Assembly (NCBI RefSeq): GCF_000271305.1
Contig: NZ_AKGD01000001.1
Coordinates: forward strand, 1,364,001-1,428,000
Source: Hydrocarboniphaga effusa AP103
GTDB taxonomy: Bacteria > Pseudomonadota > Gammaproteobacteria > Nevskiales > Nevskiaceae
DNA: 64,000 bases
Reading direction: 5' to 3'
Position 1 is the stretch's first letter; each line of letters opens with the position of its first letter. Below are positions 47,498 through 56,800 of this stretch, one piece after another. The notes under the pieces are model-generated. The model was given only the letters and a program-made list of their open reading frames with translations, had not been told where the DNA came from and did no database searches. A program made the position numbers and the translations under genes.

Positions 47498-48547
47498 ATG
47501 CCGAACTCCACGACCTTGCCGCCGCCACGACGCATCGGCGCGCGCGGCATCCTGCGCAGCCTGCTCGCCACCATCGCGGTCATGCTCATCGTTTCCCCGG
47601 CCGTGGTGCTCGCTGCGCCCAGCCTGTCGCTCAAATCCAACGCCGCCATCGTCGTCGATCAGGACAGCGGCGAAACGCTGTACGCCAAGAACGCCGACGT
47701 GGTCATGCCGATCGCCTCGCTGACCAAGCTCATGACCGCGCTCGTGGTCGTCGATGCCCGGCTGCCGATGGACGAGACGCTCGAGATCAGCTCCGAGGAC
47801 GTCGACCGCGAAAAAAACACCCATTCGCGGCTCACGGTCGGCACCAAGCTCACGCGTGGCCAGATGATGCTGCTCGCCCTGATGTCCTCCGAGAACCGCG
47901 CGGCCAATGCACTGAGCCGCGGCTATCCGGGCGGCCGGCCGGCGTTCCTCGCGCAGATGAACGCCAAGGCCAAGTCGCTCGGCATGCAGTCGACCTATTT
48001 CGCCGATCCGGCCGGGCTGTCGAGCAAGAGTGTTTCCACCGCGCGCGATCTGCTGCGCCTGGTCAGCGCCGCCGACTCCGAAGACCTGATTCGCGACTAC
48101 ACCACGCGCCCCGAAACCGAAGTGCGCGTCGGCAAGCAGCAACTCACCTTCATCAGCTCCAATCGCATGATCCGCAACTCGCGCGACTGGGACATCGGCC
48201 TGCAGAAGACCGGCTTCACCAACGAGGCCGGGCGTTGCCTGGTGATGCGCGCCACCACGCTCAACCGGCGCATGTCGATGGTGTTCCTGAACTCGTTCGG
48301 CACCATGACACGCTTCGCCGACGCCGGCCGCGTGCGCAAACACCTGGAGTTGCAGGGCAAGGGCGAGCTCAGCGCGCCGGCGATCACCAGCGCGAGCACC
48401 AAGGTCCAGGCGCCGGTGAAGAAGACGGTCAAGAAGCCCGCGAAGAAGCCGGCCAGGGAGCCCGCCAAGAAGCCGGCGACCAAGGCCTCCACTCAGCCCA
48501 AGAAGGCCAAGCCCAAAACCAAGCCGGCCGGCGAATCCAGCTCCTGA
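47498..48547 (+). CDS. pbpG: D-alanyl-D-alanine endopeptidase (PBP7)
   Basis: The 349-residue protein has an N-terminal signal anchor to about residue 40 and then the S11 peptidase core: SxxK at Ser74-Lys77 (PIASLTKLM), SxN at 131-133 (ALMSSENRAA) and KTG at 237 (LQKTGFTNEAG). It cleaves D-Ala-meso-DAP crosslinks in the periplasm. The C-terminal 45 residues are an unusual Lys/Pro/Ala-rich tail (KKTVKKPAKKPA) absent from E. coli PBP7 as I recall it. ATG at 47498 is favoured over GTG at 47495. Its stop overlaps the next coding frame. Confidence 0.93.
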   Translation: MPNSTTLPPPRRIGARGILRSLLATIAVMLIVSPAVVLAAPSLSLKSNAAIVVDQDSGETLYAKNADVVMPIASLTKLMTALVVVDARLPMDETLEISSEDVDREKNTHSRLTVGTKLTRGQMMLLALMSSENRAANALSRGYPGGRPAFLAQMNAKAKSLGMQSTYFADPAGLSSKSVSTARDLLRLVSAADSEDLIRDYTTRPETEVRVGKQQLTFISSNRMIRNSRDWDIGLQKTGFTNEAGRCLVMRATTLNRRMSMVFLNSFGTMTRFADAGRVRKHLELQGKGELSAPAITSASTKVQAPVKKTVKKPAKKPAREPAKKPATKASTQPKKAKPKTKPAGESSS

Positions 48548-49050
48548 ACCCACCGACTCCCGAAGCCGGCGAGGCGGGCCCCGAGGCCACGCGCTGCGTC
48601 CTGCTGGACGCGCTCAACATCGCGTACTGGCGCGGCAACCCGCCGTCGCTGCGGTTACCGCTGTCGCTACTGGCCGGGCTGCGCCAACAGGGACGTCCGG
48701 CGCAGCTGTACTTCGATGCGAGCGCCCGCCACCGTCTCGGTGACGAAGCCGGCCTCTACGAGCAGCTGAGCCGGTATCCGCGATACGTCACCGAAGTGCC
48801 CCGGGGTCGCCGAGCCGATGGCGAGCTGCTGCGCCAAGCCCGCGCCAGCGGGGCCTGCATCGTCAGCCGCGACCGCTTCCGCGACTACCGCAGCCGCTAC
48901 CGCAAGCTCATCGACGACCCCACACGCCTGTTCGGCGGCTATGTGCAGGAAGGCCAGCTGCAGGTGCCGGCGCTGGATTGCTCCTGCCCGCTGCAGGCTT
49001 CGGCGCAACAGGCCTGGGATGCGTTGCAGCCGTTGCTCGCATCGGATTGA
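48544..49050 (+). CDS. NYN/PIN-like ribonuclease-type protein, start codon uncertain
   Basis: The product is about 168 residues. Motifs are LLDALNIAYWRGN near the start (first acidic residue of the NYN/PIN fold) and CIVSRDRFRDYRSRYRKLI near 100, close to the Zc3h12a-like RNase motif with the second acidic pair. Nothing N-terminal seems missing. There is no ATG, GTG or TTG in frame before the conserved part; the first usable codon is CTG at 48544, which overlaps the pbpG stop as CTGA. Either a CTG start coupled to pbpG, or a frameshifted extension of PBP7, would explain it. Confidence 0.7.
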   Translation: MNPPTPEAGEAGPEATRCVLLDALNIAYWRGNPPSLRLPLSLLAGLRQQGRPAQLYFDASARHRLGDEAGLYEQLSRYPRYVTEVPRGRRADGELLRQARASGACIVSRDRFRDYRSRYRKLIDDPTRLFGGYVQEGQLQVPALDCSCPLQASAQQAWDALQPLLASD

Positions 49051-49171
49051 GCGCTGCGTTCCAGTATCGGCCCGACCTGAGACTGCGGTCGCGTTGCGCG
49101 AGCGATTCGCCCCGATAAGCTGGCCTGCATGGGCCTTTGCCCATCGACACTCGCTCTTTCGGGGGAAAGAC

Positions 49172-49825
49172 GTGGAACCGATCCGCACACCGAAGCGTGA
49201 TCTGCCAGCGCCTCGTTCCGGCACACGCGAATGGCTGCCGTATCTGGCGGTTCTCTTCGGACTGATGGTCGCCGCCATTGGCGTCGTGCACCTGCATGAA
49301 AGCGGCTGGCGCATCACCATCGGCAAGCCGACGCACGACACCGCCGTCGCGACGTCACCGGTCAGGACGATCTACGCCTGCTACGACGGCCAGACCGGCA
49401 AACTGCTCTACGAACAAACCGAGCCCTGTGCGAGTGGGGCCGCGTCCGCATCGCGACCCGCGATGACCCGCCCCGCGTACGAATCCGCCTCGCCGGCAAT
49501 GCGCCCGCCGCCGGCTGCCGCGGATCGATCGAACCCGAACCAGGCGCTGCTCGACGCGGCCGACGCGCGCTACCGGCGCGAGGTGGAATCGGCCCGCCGG
49601 GCCGGCTCCGAGCAGGACAGGCAGCGCTACTCGGCACAGCTTGCGGCCGCCCAGGCCACTGCGGTGCAAGTGCAGCAGTGCCGGCGGCTCTGCGAATCGA
49701 TGGCCGATCTGCACGCACGCATGCGCAAAGGCTACAGCGCCCGCCAAAGCGTCTACTTCCACGAGCGCCAGAACCTGCTCTTCAAGCGGATGCAGGAGCA
49801 GGACTGCAGGGCCTGCATGGACTAG
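49172..49825 (+). CDS. Single-pass membrane protein of unknown function
   Basis: Starting from GTG at 49172, behind a GGGGAAAGAC ribosome site, the 217-residue product has one membrane segment (LPYLAVLFGLMVAAIGVVHL, residues 23-42). The segment RTIYACYDGQTGKLLYEQTEPC near 65-86 looks like a DUF4124-type periplasmic start. A low-complexity Ser/Ala/Pro linker follows, and a charged helix ends in a Cys-rich tail (CRRLCESMADL and DCRACMD) with four Cys that may form disulfides in the periplasm. No family is certain. The ATG-free frame extends upstream to 48818 over the NYN gene. Confidence 0.75.
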   Translation: MEPIRTPKRDLPAPRSGTREWLPYLAVLFGLMVAAIGVVHLHESGWRITIGKPTHDTAVATSPVRTIYACYDGQTGKLLYEQTEPCASGAASASRPAMTRPAYESASPAMRPPPAAADRSNPNQALLDAADARYRREVESARRAGSEQDRQRYSAQLAAAQATAVQVQQCRRLCESMADLHARMRKGYSARQSVYFHERQNLLFKRMQEQDCRACMD

Positions 49826-49855
49826 CTGCGCGTCTCGCAGCGCTACAATCCGCTC

Positions 49856-50086
49856 ATGAACCCCACACCCGCACCCGAGCCGCCCAACAAGCGCCCGAAT
49901 TCGTTCCAGCTGCTCGGCGGCATTCTGGCCGCTGCGGTCGGCATACGCGGCAACAGTGCGCGCGGCAGCGGCTTTGCCGATGCGAGCACGGCCAGCATCC
50001 TCGGTGCCCTGCTGATCTTCTGCACCGTCGTCGGGGCCTGCGGCTATGCCTTCGTGAAGGCGGTCGAGAACGCGGTCGCCAACTGA
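49856..50086 (+). CDS. Small membrane protein (DUF2970-like)
   Basis: The 76-residue product has one or two hydrophobic helices: FQLLGGILAAAVGIRG near 18 and SILGALLIFCTVVGACGYAF near 47, with a Pro-rich start. The size and the order of a basic loop after the first helix resemble DUF2970, but the match is by eye and loose. It follows the single-pass protein gene by 30 bases and converges on the dioxygenase gene. Confidence 0.65.
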   Translation: MNPTPAPEPPNKRPNSFQLLGGILAAAVGIRGNSARGSGFADASTASILGALLIFCTVVGACGYAFVKAVENAVAN

Positions 50087-50105
50087 GCGTCCGGCCCCGA
50101 AAACC

Positions 50106-50849
50106 TCAAGTCGCGTCGTGGAAGATCAACCCGAGCGCATGTCGCCGGCCCGATCGCAAGCGGCTCACGCCGTGCCGCAGCCTGACCTGATAAGCGCCGC
50201 GCGAACCCTGCACCGGGCGGTTATTGACCGCGAAGATCACCGCATCGCCCTGGCCCAGCGGCACCACCTCGCAGCGCGATTGCATGCGCGGGCGCTGCTC
50301 GGTCATCACGAATTCGCCGCCGGTGAAATCGCGCCCGGGCTCGGACAACAGCACCGCGAGCTGCAGCGGAAACACCTGCTCGCCGTACAGATCCTGGTGC
50401 AGGCAGTTGTAGTCGCCTTCGCCGTAGCGAAGGATCAGCGGCGTCGGCCTGCGCTGGCCAGCTTCATGGCAGCGGTGCGTGAATTCGGCGAGCGTGTCCG
50501 GGTAGCGAACCGCCACGCCGAGCCGCTGGTTCCAGCGATTGGCGATCGGCGCGAGCCGCGCATACGCAGTTCTGCGTAAATCATCGATCAGCTTCGGCAG
50601 CGGATAGTCGTAGTAGCGATATTCGCCGCGCCCGAAGCCGTGGCGTCCCATGACGACCCGGCTGCGGTAGAAGCCGCTTTCGTCGTAGAGCGTTGCAAGC
50701 TCGCGGCACTCCGACTGTCGCAGCAGCGCGACGACTGTTGCATTGCCTTGGCCGTCGAGCCCGCTTTCAACGGTTGCCCAATCGATGCGCCCGATGCGCG
50801 CCGCGATGTCCGCGAAATTCCCGGGGGTCGGCGAAGTAGCGGTCAGCAT
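50106..50849 (-). CDS. 2OG-Fe(II) oxygenase (prolyl-hydroxylase-like)
   Basis: The 247-residue protein keeps the Fe-binding HxD in YNCLHQDLYGEQVFPLQL near 150, the ...TGGEFVMTEQRPRMQS segment near 182 and the distal His with the oxoglutarate Arg in RHGVSRLRSGRRHALGLIFHD at the end. It belongs to the P4H-type oxygenases with unknown protein or small-molecule substrate. The ATG at 50849 follows an AGGGAC site; an ATG at 50876 has none. It is divergent from the metal-efflux leader gene. Confidence 0.82.
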   Translation of the reverse strand: MLTATSPTPGNFADIAARIGRIDWATVESGLDGQGNATVVALLRQSECRELATLYDESGFYRSRVVMGRHGFGRGEYRYYDYPLPKLIDDLRRTAYARLAPIANRWNQRLGVAVRYPDTLAEFTHRCHEAGQRRPTPLILRYGEGDYNCLHQDLYGEQVFPLQLAVLLSEPGRDFTGGEFVMTEQRPRMQSRCEVVPLGQGDAVIFAVNNRPVQGSRGAYQVRLRHGVSRLRSGRRHALGLIFHDAT

Positions 50850-50954
50850 GTGATGTCCCTGTCTCGTGTTGGACATACGCTAGGCTTATCATCTGCGGGC
50901 CACACTCCGAATCTTGCTGCCGCGGCAATGGTGGGTCCGTGACCGGACACATCG

Positions 50955-51425
50955 ATGCGAAACGGCATGCATCCTGCCTGTCAGCAGCGTTCGATCATCA
51001 CCTGCACCTATCGCCGCACCATGCTTCGCCGCTCGAGCTTCCGCCTGCCGCTGCTGATCGCCCTGATCGGCCTGATGCTGCTCGTGCGCATGGTCAACCC
51101 GCATCGGCATCAGCATTTGCGCAGCGCCGATGGCGAGCCCGCGACGATCGGCACGGTGCATTCGCATGTGCTCACGCATCTGGCCGACATCGCCTCGCCG
51201 CATTCCGCGGACGATCTCGATCACGACGTGAAGCTGCTCGCCGACGAAGGCACCTCGTTCTCGATCGGGCTCGAAGTTCCGACGATCGCCATCCTGATCC
51301 TGTTGTGGCTTGCGGCGATCGATACCGGTAGCGCACTACTGCAACCCGAGCGCCGCCGTCCGCTGCATCGCTTCCGCATCCCCGCCCTGCCGCCGCCTTT
51401 GCGCGGCCCTCCTGCCCCAGCCTGA
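50955..51425 (+). CDS. His-rich small membrane protein upstream of metal efflux genes
   Basis: The 156-residue product has a membrane segment (LPLLIALIGLMLLVRMV, about residues 31-47), then a His-rich stretch (NPHRHQHLRS and a later DDLDHD), and a second hydrophobic segment near 108-125. Candidates for metal ligands are the His and Asp residues. Proteins like this (CzcI type) precede cobalt-zinc-cadmium efflux genes, but I cannot confirm family membership. Starts at 50967 and 51021 are possible. It lies 58 bases before the TolC-type gene. Confidence 0.65.
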   Translation: MRNGMHPACQQRSIITCTYRRTMLRRSSFRLPLLIALIGLMLLVRMVNPHRHQHLRSADGEPATIGTVHSHVLTHLADIASPHSADDLDHDVKLLADEGTSFSIGLEVPTIAILILLWLAAIDTGSALLQPERRRPLHRFRIPALPPPLRGPPAPA

Positions 51426-51483
51426 ATCGTCAGCTCGTCCGTAGCGATACGGGCCCGTACATTCATGCCTGGGAGTTTCTCCG

Positions 51484-52833
51484 ATGTCGTGCCTTGTCCG
51501 GCACTGCCGCGTCGCGCATGCCGCGCTGCTTGCCCTGCCTTCGGCCTTGCCGCTCGCCTTGGTTGCGAACGCGGCTGCGCCAACCGATGTTTCCCTTCAA
51601 TCTGAAGCCGTATCCAAAGGTCGGGCCACCGATCCGAACGGGCCGCTCGATCTCGACACCGCGGCCGATCTCGCCCTGATGGGGCATCCCGATCTCGCAC
51701 GCTACGTCTTCGATCGCGCCGCCATCGAAGGCCGGCGCCTGCAGGCGGGCCTGAAACCCAACCCCGAGATCGGCGTCGATCTCGAAAACTTCGCCGGTGA
51801 CGGGCTCTACCAGGGCGCGGATTCGTTGGAAGCCACCTTGCGCCTGCAACTGCTCGTCGAACGCACGGGCAAGCGCGAAGCCCGTATCGGCGTCGCCGAT
51901 GCGCAGGGCGATCAGCTCGACATCGAGCTCACGCTCGCCAGGCTCGACGTGCTCGCCTCGACCACGCGTCATTTCATCGACGTGGCCGAGACCCAGGCGC
52001 AGTTCGAACTGACGCGCCGCGGCCTCGAATACGCTGAGCAGACTCTGCTCGCGGCTCAGCGTCGCGTGCAAGCCGGTGCCGCCTCGAGCCTCGAAACCAA
52101 TCGGGCACGCATCGCGGTCGAGCGTGCCAACCTTGCCCTCGAACATCACGAGCACGAGCTCTCGGTGCGGCGCCGGCATCTCGCCGCGCAATGGGGGGCG
52201 ACGGAAGCGAGCTTCAGCGAGGTACGCTCGGAGCTGTTGCAGCTGCCGGCCACGCCTGAATACGGCGAATGGCTCATGCGACTGCGGCAAAGCCCGCACT
52301 TCGCCCGTTTCGACGTCGAGCGTCGCCTGCGCGAAGCCGACGTCACGCTCGCGCGTTCGCAGGCGGTCGCCGATCCCACTTTCTCCGCAGGCGTGCGCCG
52401 CCTGCAGCAGACGCACGACACCGCGCTGATCGCTTCGCTGCTGGTTCCGCTCCCCGTGCGCGACCGCAACCAGGGCAACATCGCCGAAGCGCTCGCGGTG
52501 CGCGATCGGCTCGACCGCGAGCGTCGCGCTGCAGCCGTGCGTAGCGAAGCGGCGCTCTACGACCTGTCGCAAGAGCTCAAGCACGCGCGCGCACAAGTCG
52601 AATCGCTACGCGACACCGTGATACCGCAGGCTCGCGAAGCCCTCGGCCTGACGCGCCGCGGCTACGCCAACGGCCGCTACTCGCAGATCGACCTGCTCGA
52701 TGCGCAACGCACTCTGCTCGAGCTCGAAAGCGAGCAGCTGCGCAATGCCGCCGACTATCACCGCACCCTGGCCGCCATCGAGCGCATGACCGCTCTGGCG
52801 CCTGCTGCACGCACTGGAAACCCCACGCCATGA
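51484..52833 (+). CDS. czcC: Outer-membrane efflux channel (CzcC/TolC family)
   Basis: The 449-residue protein has a signal peptide ending near residue 33 (LALVANA) and two TolC-type repeats with long helices, for example YAEQTLLAAQRRVQAGAAS-like EYAEQTLLAAQRRVQAG near 180 and QIDLLDAQRTLLELESEQL near 405. It forms the outer-membrane channel of a three-part RND exporter. The ATG has a GGGAG site. It overlaps czcB by four bases (ATGA). The operon has no neighbouring sensor kinase or regulator. Confidence 0.9.
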   Translation: MSCLVRHCRVAHAALLALPSALPLALVANAAAPTDVSLQSEAVSKGRATDPNGPLDLDTAADLALMGHPDLARYVFDRAAIEGRRLQAGLKPNPEIGVDLENFAGDGLYQGADSLEATLRLQLLVERTGKREARIGVADAQGDQLDIELTLARLDVLASTTRHFIDVAETQAQFELTRRGLEYAEQTLLAAQRRVQAGAASSLETNRARIAVERANLALEHHEHELSVRRRHLAAQWGATEASFSEVRSELLQLPATPEYGEWLMRLRQSPHFARFDVERRLREADVTLARSQAVADPTFSAGVRRLQQTHDTALIASLLVPLPVRDRNQGNIAEALAVRDRLDRERRAAAVRSEAALYDLSQELKHARAQVESLRDTVIPQAREALGLTRRGYANGRYSQIDLLDAQRTLLELESEQLRNAADYHRTLAAIERMTALAPAARTGNPTP

Positions 52834-53807
52834 GGCCGCCTCTCCCCTTCTCCGCTTCCTTTCTCATTCGATCTCTCCACACTGTCGCCATCGCCGGCAG
52901 CTGCACCATTGCACTGGCCTCGCTGTGTGCTTGCGACAGACCCGACACCGCTGCCTCGCCGACACAAGCCGCCGCCAGCGAAGCCGCCGCACCCCAGCCC
53001 GATCCGCTGATCAGGCTCAGCGACGACCTGCGTCGCGATGCCGGTATTCAAGTCGCCGTCGCAGGACCGCAGGCGATCGCCCAAACCCTGCCCGTGCATG
53101 GCGAACTCGTCAGTGCCTCCGATCGCGTGCATCGTGTCGCCGCGCGTTATCCGGGCGTCGCGCGGCAGATCGCCAAGAACATCGGCGACCGCGTGAGCAA
53201 GGGCGAAACCCTGGTCGTGGTCGAATCCAACGACAGCCTCGAGCCCTATCGCATCGTCTCGCCCGGCGCGGGTCGCGTGCTCGAACGCCACGTCAACGTC
53301 GGCGAGGCGATGGCCGAGCAGACCTTGTTCGTGATCGGCGATCTGTCGCAGGTCTGGGCGGAGCTCGCGGTGTTTCCGCGCGATGCGGCCCGACTGCATC
53401 CGGGCATGGAGGTGGACGTGCGGCTCGATCGCGGCAGCGATCCGCAACGCGCGAAGATCGACTACATCGCGCCGGGCACGGATGCGCAGCGCCGCATCGT
53501 CGTGCGCGCCACGCTCGACAATTCGGATGGCCGATGGCCTCCGGGCGCCTTCGTCAACGCGCAGCTGATCGTCGACGAGCGCAACGCCGCGGTTGCGGTT
53601 CCGCAGTCCGCAGTGCAATACGACGAGGGCCAGCCGCTGGTCTTCATCGAAACCGATGGCGGATTCGCTGCGCGCCCGGTGCGCCTGGGCTTGCAGGATC
53701 GGGCGCATGTCGAAGTGCTCGAAGGCCTGAGTGCCGGGGAGCGCGTCGTGATCGCGAATTCGTTCCTGTTGAAGTCCGAATGGCTCGAAGGCGGCCACGA
53801 TGACTGA
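52830..53807 (+). CDS. czcB: RND efflux periplasmic adaptor (CzcB type)
   Basis: This 325-residue membrane-fusion protein starts with a lipoprotein signal (LASLCACDRPD). Then come the barrel-sandwich halves (VHRVAARYPGVARQIAKNIGD near 95 and IVSPGAGRVLERHVNVGEAM near 137), the beta-barrel and the membrane-proximal domain (EVLEGLSAGERVVIANSFLLKSEW, C-terminal). The last motif resembles the end of CusB/CzcB proteins. It links the outer channel to the inner pump. It overlaps the permease gene by eight bases. Confidence 0.9.
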   Translation: MRPPLPFSASFLIRSLHTVAIAGSCTIALASLCACDRPDTAASPTQAAASEAAAPQPDPLIRLSDDLRRDAGIQVAVAGPQAIAQTLPVHGELVSASDRVHRVAARYPGVARQIAKNIGDRVSKGETLVVVESNDSLEPYRIVSPGAGRVLERHVNVGEAMAEQTLFVIGDLSQVWAELAVFPRDAARLHPGMEVDVRLDRGSDPQRAKIDYIAPGTDAQRRIVVRATLDNSDGRWPPGAFVNAQLIVDERNAAVAVPQSAVQYDEGQPLVFIETDGGFAARPVRLGLQDRAHVEVLEGLSAGERVVIANSFLLKSEWLEGGHDD

Positions 53808-56800
53808 CGCCCTGCTGCACCTCGCCGTCACCCGGCGATGGATGATGGTGCTGTTCGCGCTGCTGCTCGGCGCGGCCGGCATCGCCGCGTACCAGCGCCT
53901 GCCCGTCGATGCGGTGCCCGACATCACCAATGTGCAGGTGATGATCGCCGCGCGCGCGCCGGGCTATTCGCCGCTCGAAACCGAGCGCCGCGTGACCTTT
54001 CCGATCGAAACCTCGCTCGGCGGCCTGCAAGGGCTCAAGCAGACGCGCTCGCTGTCGAAATACGGGCTCGCGCAGATCACCGCGGTGTTCGAAGACGGCA
54101 CCGACCTGTATCGCGCACGCCAGCTCGTCGGCGAACGCCTGCAGGAGGTCCGCGAAAGCCTGCCGGCCGATGTCGAGCCGGCCCTCGGTCCGGTCGCCAC
54201 CGGGCTCGGCGAAATCTTCATGTACGCGCTGCGGGCCGACGAGAAGGCTCGTCTGGCGGATGGATCACCGATCGACGCGACCGTGCTGCGCTCCTTGCAG
54301 GACTGGACGATCCGCCCACAGCTGCGACAGACCGCCGGGATCACCGAAGTCGATTCGATCGGCGGACACGTCAAGCAGTTCCACGTGCTGCCCGATCCGG
54401 CCCGCCTGCTCGCGCAGAACCTGAGCTTCGATGATCTGCGTGGCGCATTGCTCGCCTCGAACGACAATCGCGGCGCCGGCTACATCGAGCGCAGCGGCGA
54501 ACAGTTGCTGGTCCGGGTTCCGGGCCAGCTCGCAGGTATCGACGACTTGCGACAGGTGGTGGTCGCCACGCGCGGCGGCGTGCCGATCACGGTAGCCGAT
54601 GTCGCCGACGTGCAGATCGGCAGTCCCTTGCGCACCGGCGCCGCTCAACTCGGCACCGAGGAGACGGTGTTGTCGACGGCCTTCATGCTGATCGGTGAAA
54701 ACAGCCGCGTGGTGTCGGAACGCGTCGCCGCCAAGCTCGCCGAAATCCAGAAGCAGCTGCCGGCCGGGGTCGAAGCGCTGACGGTCTACAACCGCACCGA
54801 CCTCGTCGCCAAGACCGTCGCGACCGTGCAGAAGAACCTCATCGAAGGTGCGGTACTCGTGATCGTGGTGCTGTTCGTGATGCTCGGTAACCTGCGCGCC
54901 GCGCTGCTCACCGCGCTGGTGATTCCGCTATCGCTGCTGATGACGTTCACGGGCATGGTGGCCGGCGACATCAGCGCCAACCTCATGAGCCTCGGGGCGC
55001 TCGACTTCGGACTCATCGTCGACGGCTCGGTGATCATCGTCGAGAACTGCCTGCTGCGCATGGGCGAGGCCCAGCATCGTCATGGCGGCGTATTGCCGCT
55101 GCGGCAGCGGCTGTCGGTGGTGCACGAGGCGACGGCCGAAGTGTTCCGCCCGAGCTTCGTCAGCGTGATCGTGGTGGTGATCGTGAACCTGCCGATCCTC
55201 GCGCTCTCGGGTGTCGAAGGGCGCATGTTCCACCCGATGGCGCTGACCGTGATCATCGCCCTGCTCGCGGCGCTGCTGCTGTCGGTGACGATGGTGCCGG
55301 CGCTGATCGCGATCCTGCTCACCGGCAAGATCGACGAGAAGGAGAACGTCATCGTGCGTGCAGCCAAGCGCGTCTACGCGCCGGCGCTGGACTGGGCGCT
55401 GCGCCGGCGTTTTGCGGTGATCGCGGGCGCGGTGATGTTCATGATCGTCTGCGGAGTCATCACGACGAAGCTCGGCGCCGAGTTCATTCCGAATCTCGAC
55501 GAGGGCGACGTGGTGATCCAGCCGACGCGCTTGCCGGGCATCGGCATCGAGCAGGCCTTGCGGACGCAGAAGATCGTCAACGCGGCGCTCATGAAGCTGC
55601 CCGAAGTCAAGCGCGTATTCGCGCGCACGGGCACCAACGAGGCCGCGACCGATCCGATGTCGCCCGGCGAGACCGACATCTTCATCATGATCAAGGAGCG
55701 AGCCGACTGGCCCGATCCGCACAAGCCCAAGGAGCAATTGATCGCCCAGATGTCGGCTGCGGTCGAGGCGATTCCGGGTGCCGAATACAGCTTCACGCAG
55801 CCGATCCAGATGCGCTTCAACGAGCTGATTTCGGGCGTGCGCGCGGACGTGGCGGTAAAGGTCTTCGGCGACGATCTCGACAGCCTGCAGCGACTCGCCA
55901 ACGCCGCAGCCGTGCGGATGCAGCGCATCGCCGGGGCAGCCGACGTGAAGGTCGAACAGGCCGGCGGCCTGCCGATGCTCGCGGTGCAACCGAATCGCGC
56001 GCAGCTCGCACGCTATGGCCTGCGCGTGTCCGACGTGCAGGATCTCGTCGCGACCGCCGTCGGTGGCAGTGCGGCCGGCATGATCTTCGAAGGCGACGCG
56101 CGCTACGACGTGGTCGTGCGCCTGCCCGAAGCCGCGCGTACCGATCCGAGTGCGCTAGAACGCCTGCCGTTGCTGTTGCCGAATGGCGCCTACGTGCCGC
56201 TGTCCGAAGTCGCCGACGTGATCCGCGCCACCGGACCGAACCAGATCTCGCGCGAGAACGGCAAGCGCCGCGTGGTGGTCACCGCAAACGTGCGCGGCCG
56301 CGATCTCGGCGGCTTCGTCGGCGAAGCGCGTGCGGCGATCGAGCGCGAAGTGAAACTGCCGACCGGCTATTACGTATCCTGGGGCGGCAGCTTCGAACAG
56401 CTCGCATCGGCGACGCAGCGCCTCGCCATCGTGGTGCCGTTATCGCTCGCGATGATCTTCGGCCTGCTGTACCTCACGTTCTCGTCGATCAAGGATGCGG
56501 CGCTGGTGTTCTCCGGCGTGCCGCTCGCGCTGACCGGCGGTGTACTGGGCTTGTGGCTGCGCGACATTCCGCTGTCGATCTCGGCCGGCGTCGGCTTCAT
56601 CACGCTGTCGGGCGTCGCGGTGCTGACCGGTGTGGTGATGGTGTCGATGTTTCGCGAGCTGCTCGCGCAGAACCGCACGCTGCTCGACGCGATCCGCGAA
56701 GGCGCGCTCGCACGCCTGCGCCCGGTGCTGATGGTCGCGCTGGTCGCATCGCTGGGCTTTCTGCCGATGGCGCTCAACACCGGCACCGGCGCCGAAGTGC

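Noticed and set aside
48500..48547. Programmed -1 frameshift between pbpG and the NYN gene
   Set aside because: The run GCCCAAAACC is not a canonical X-XXY-YYZ slip site in the pbpG frame, so it is kept only as an alternative to a CTG start.
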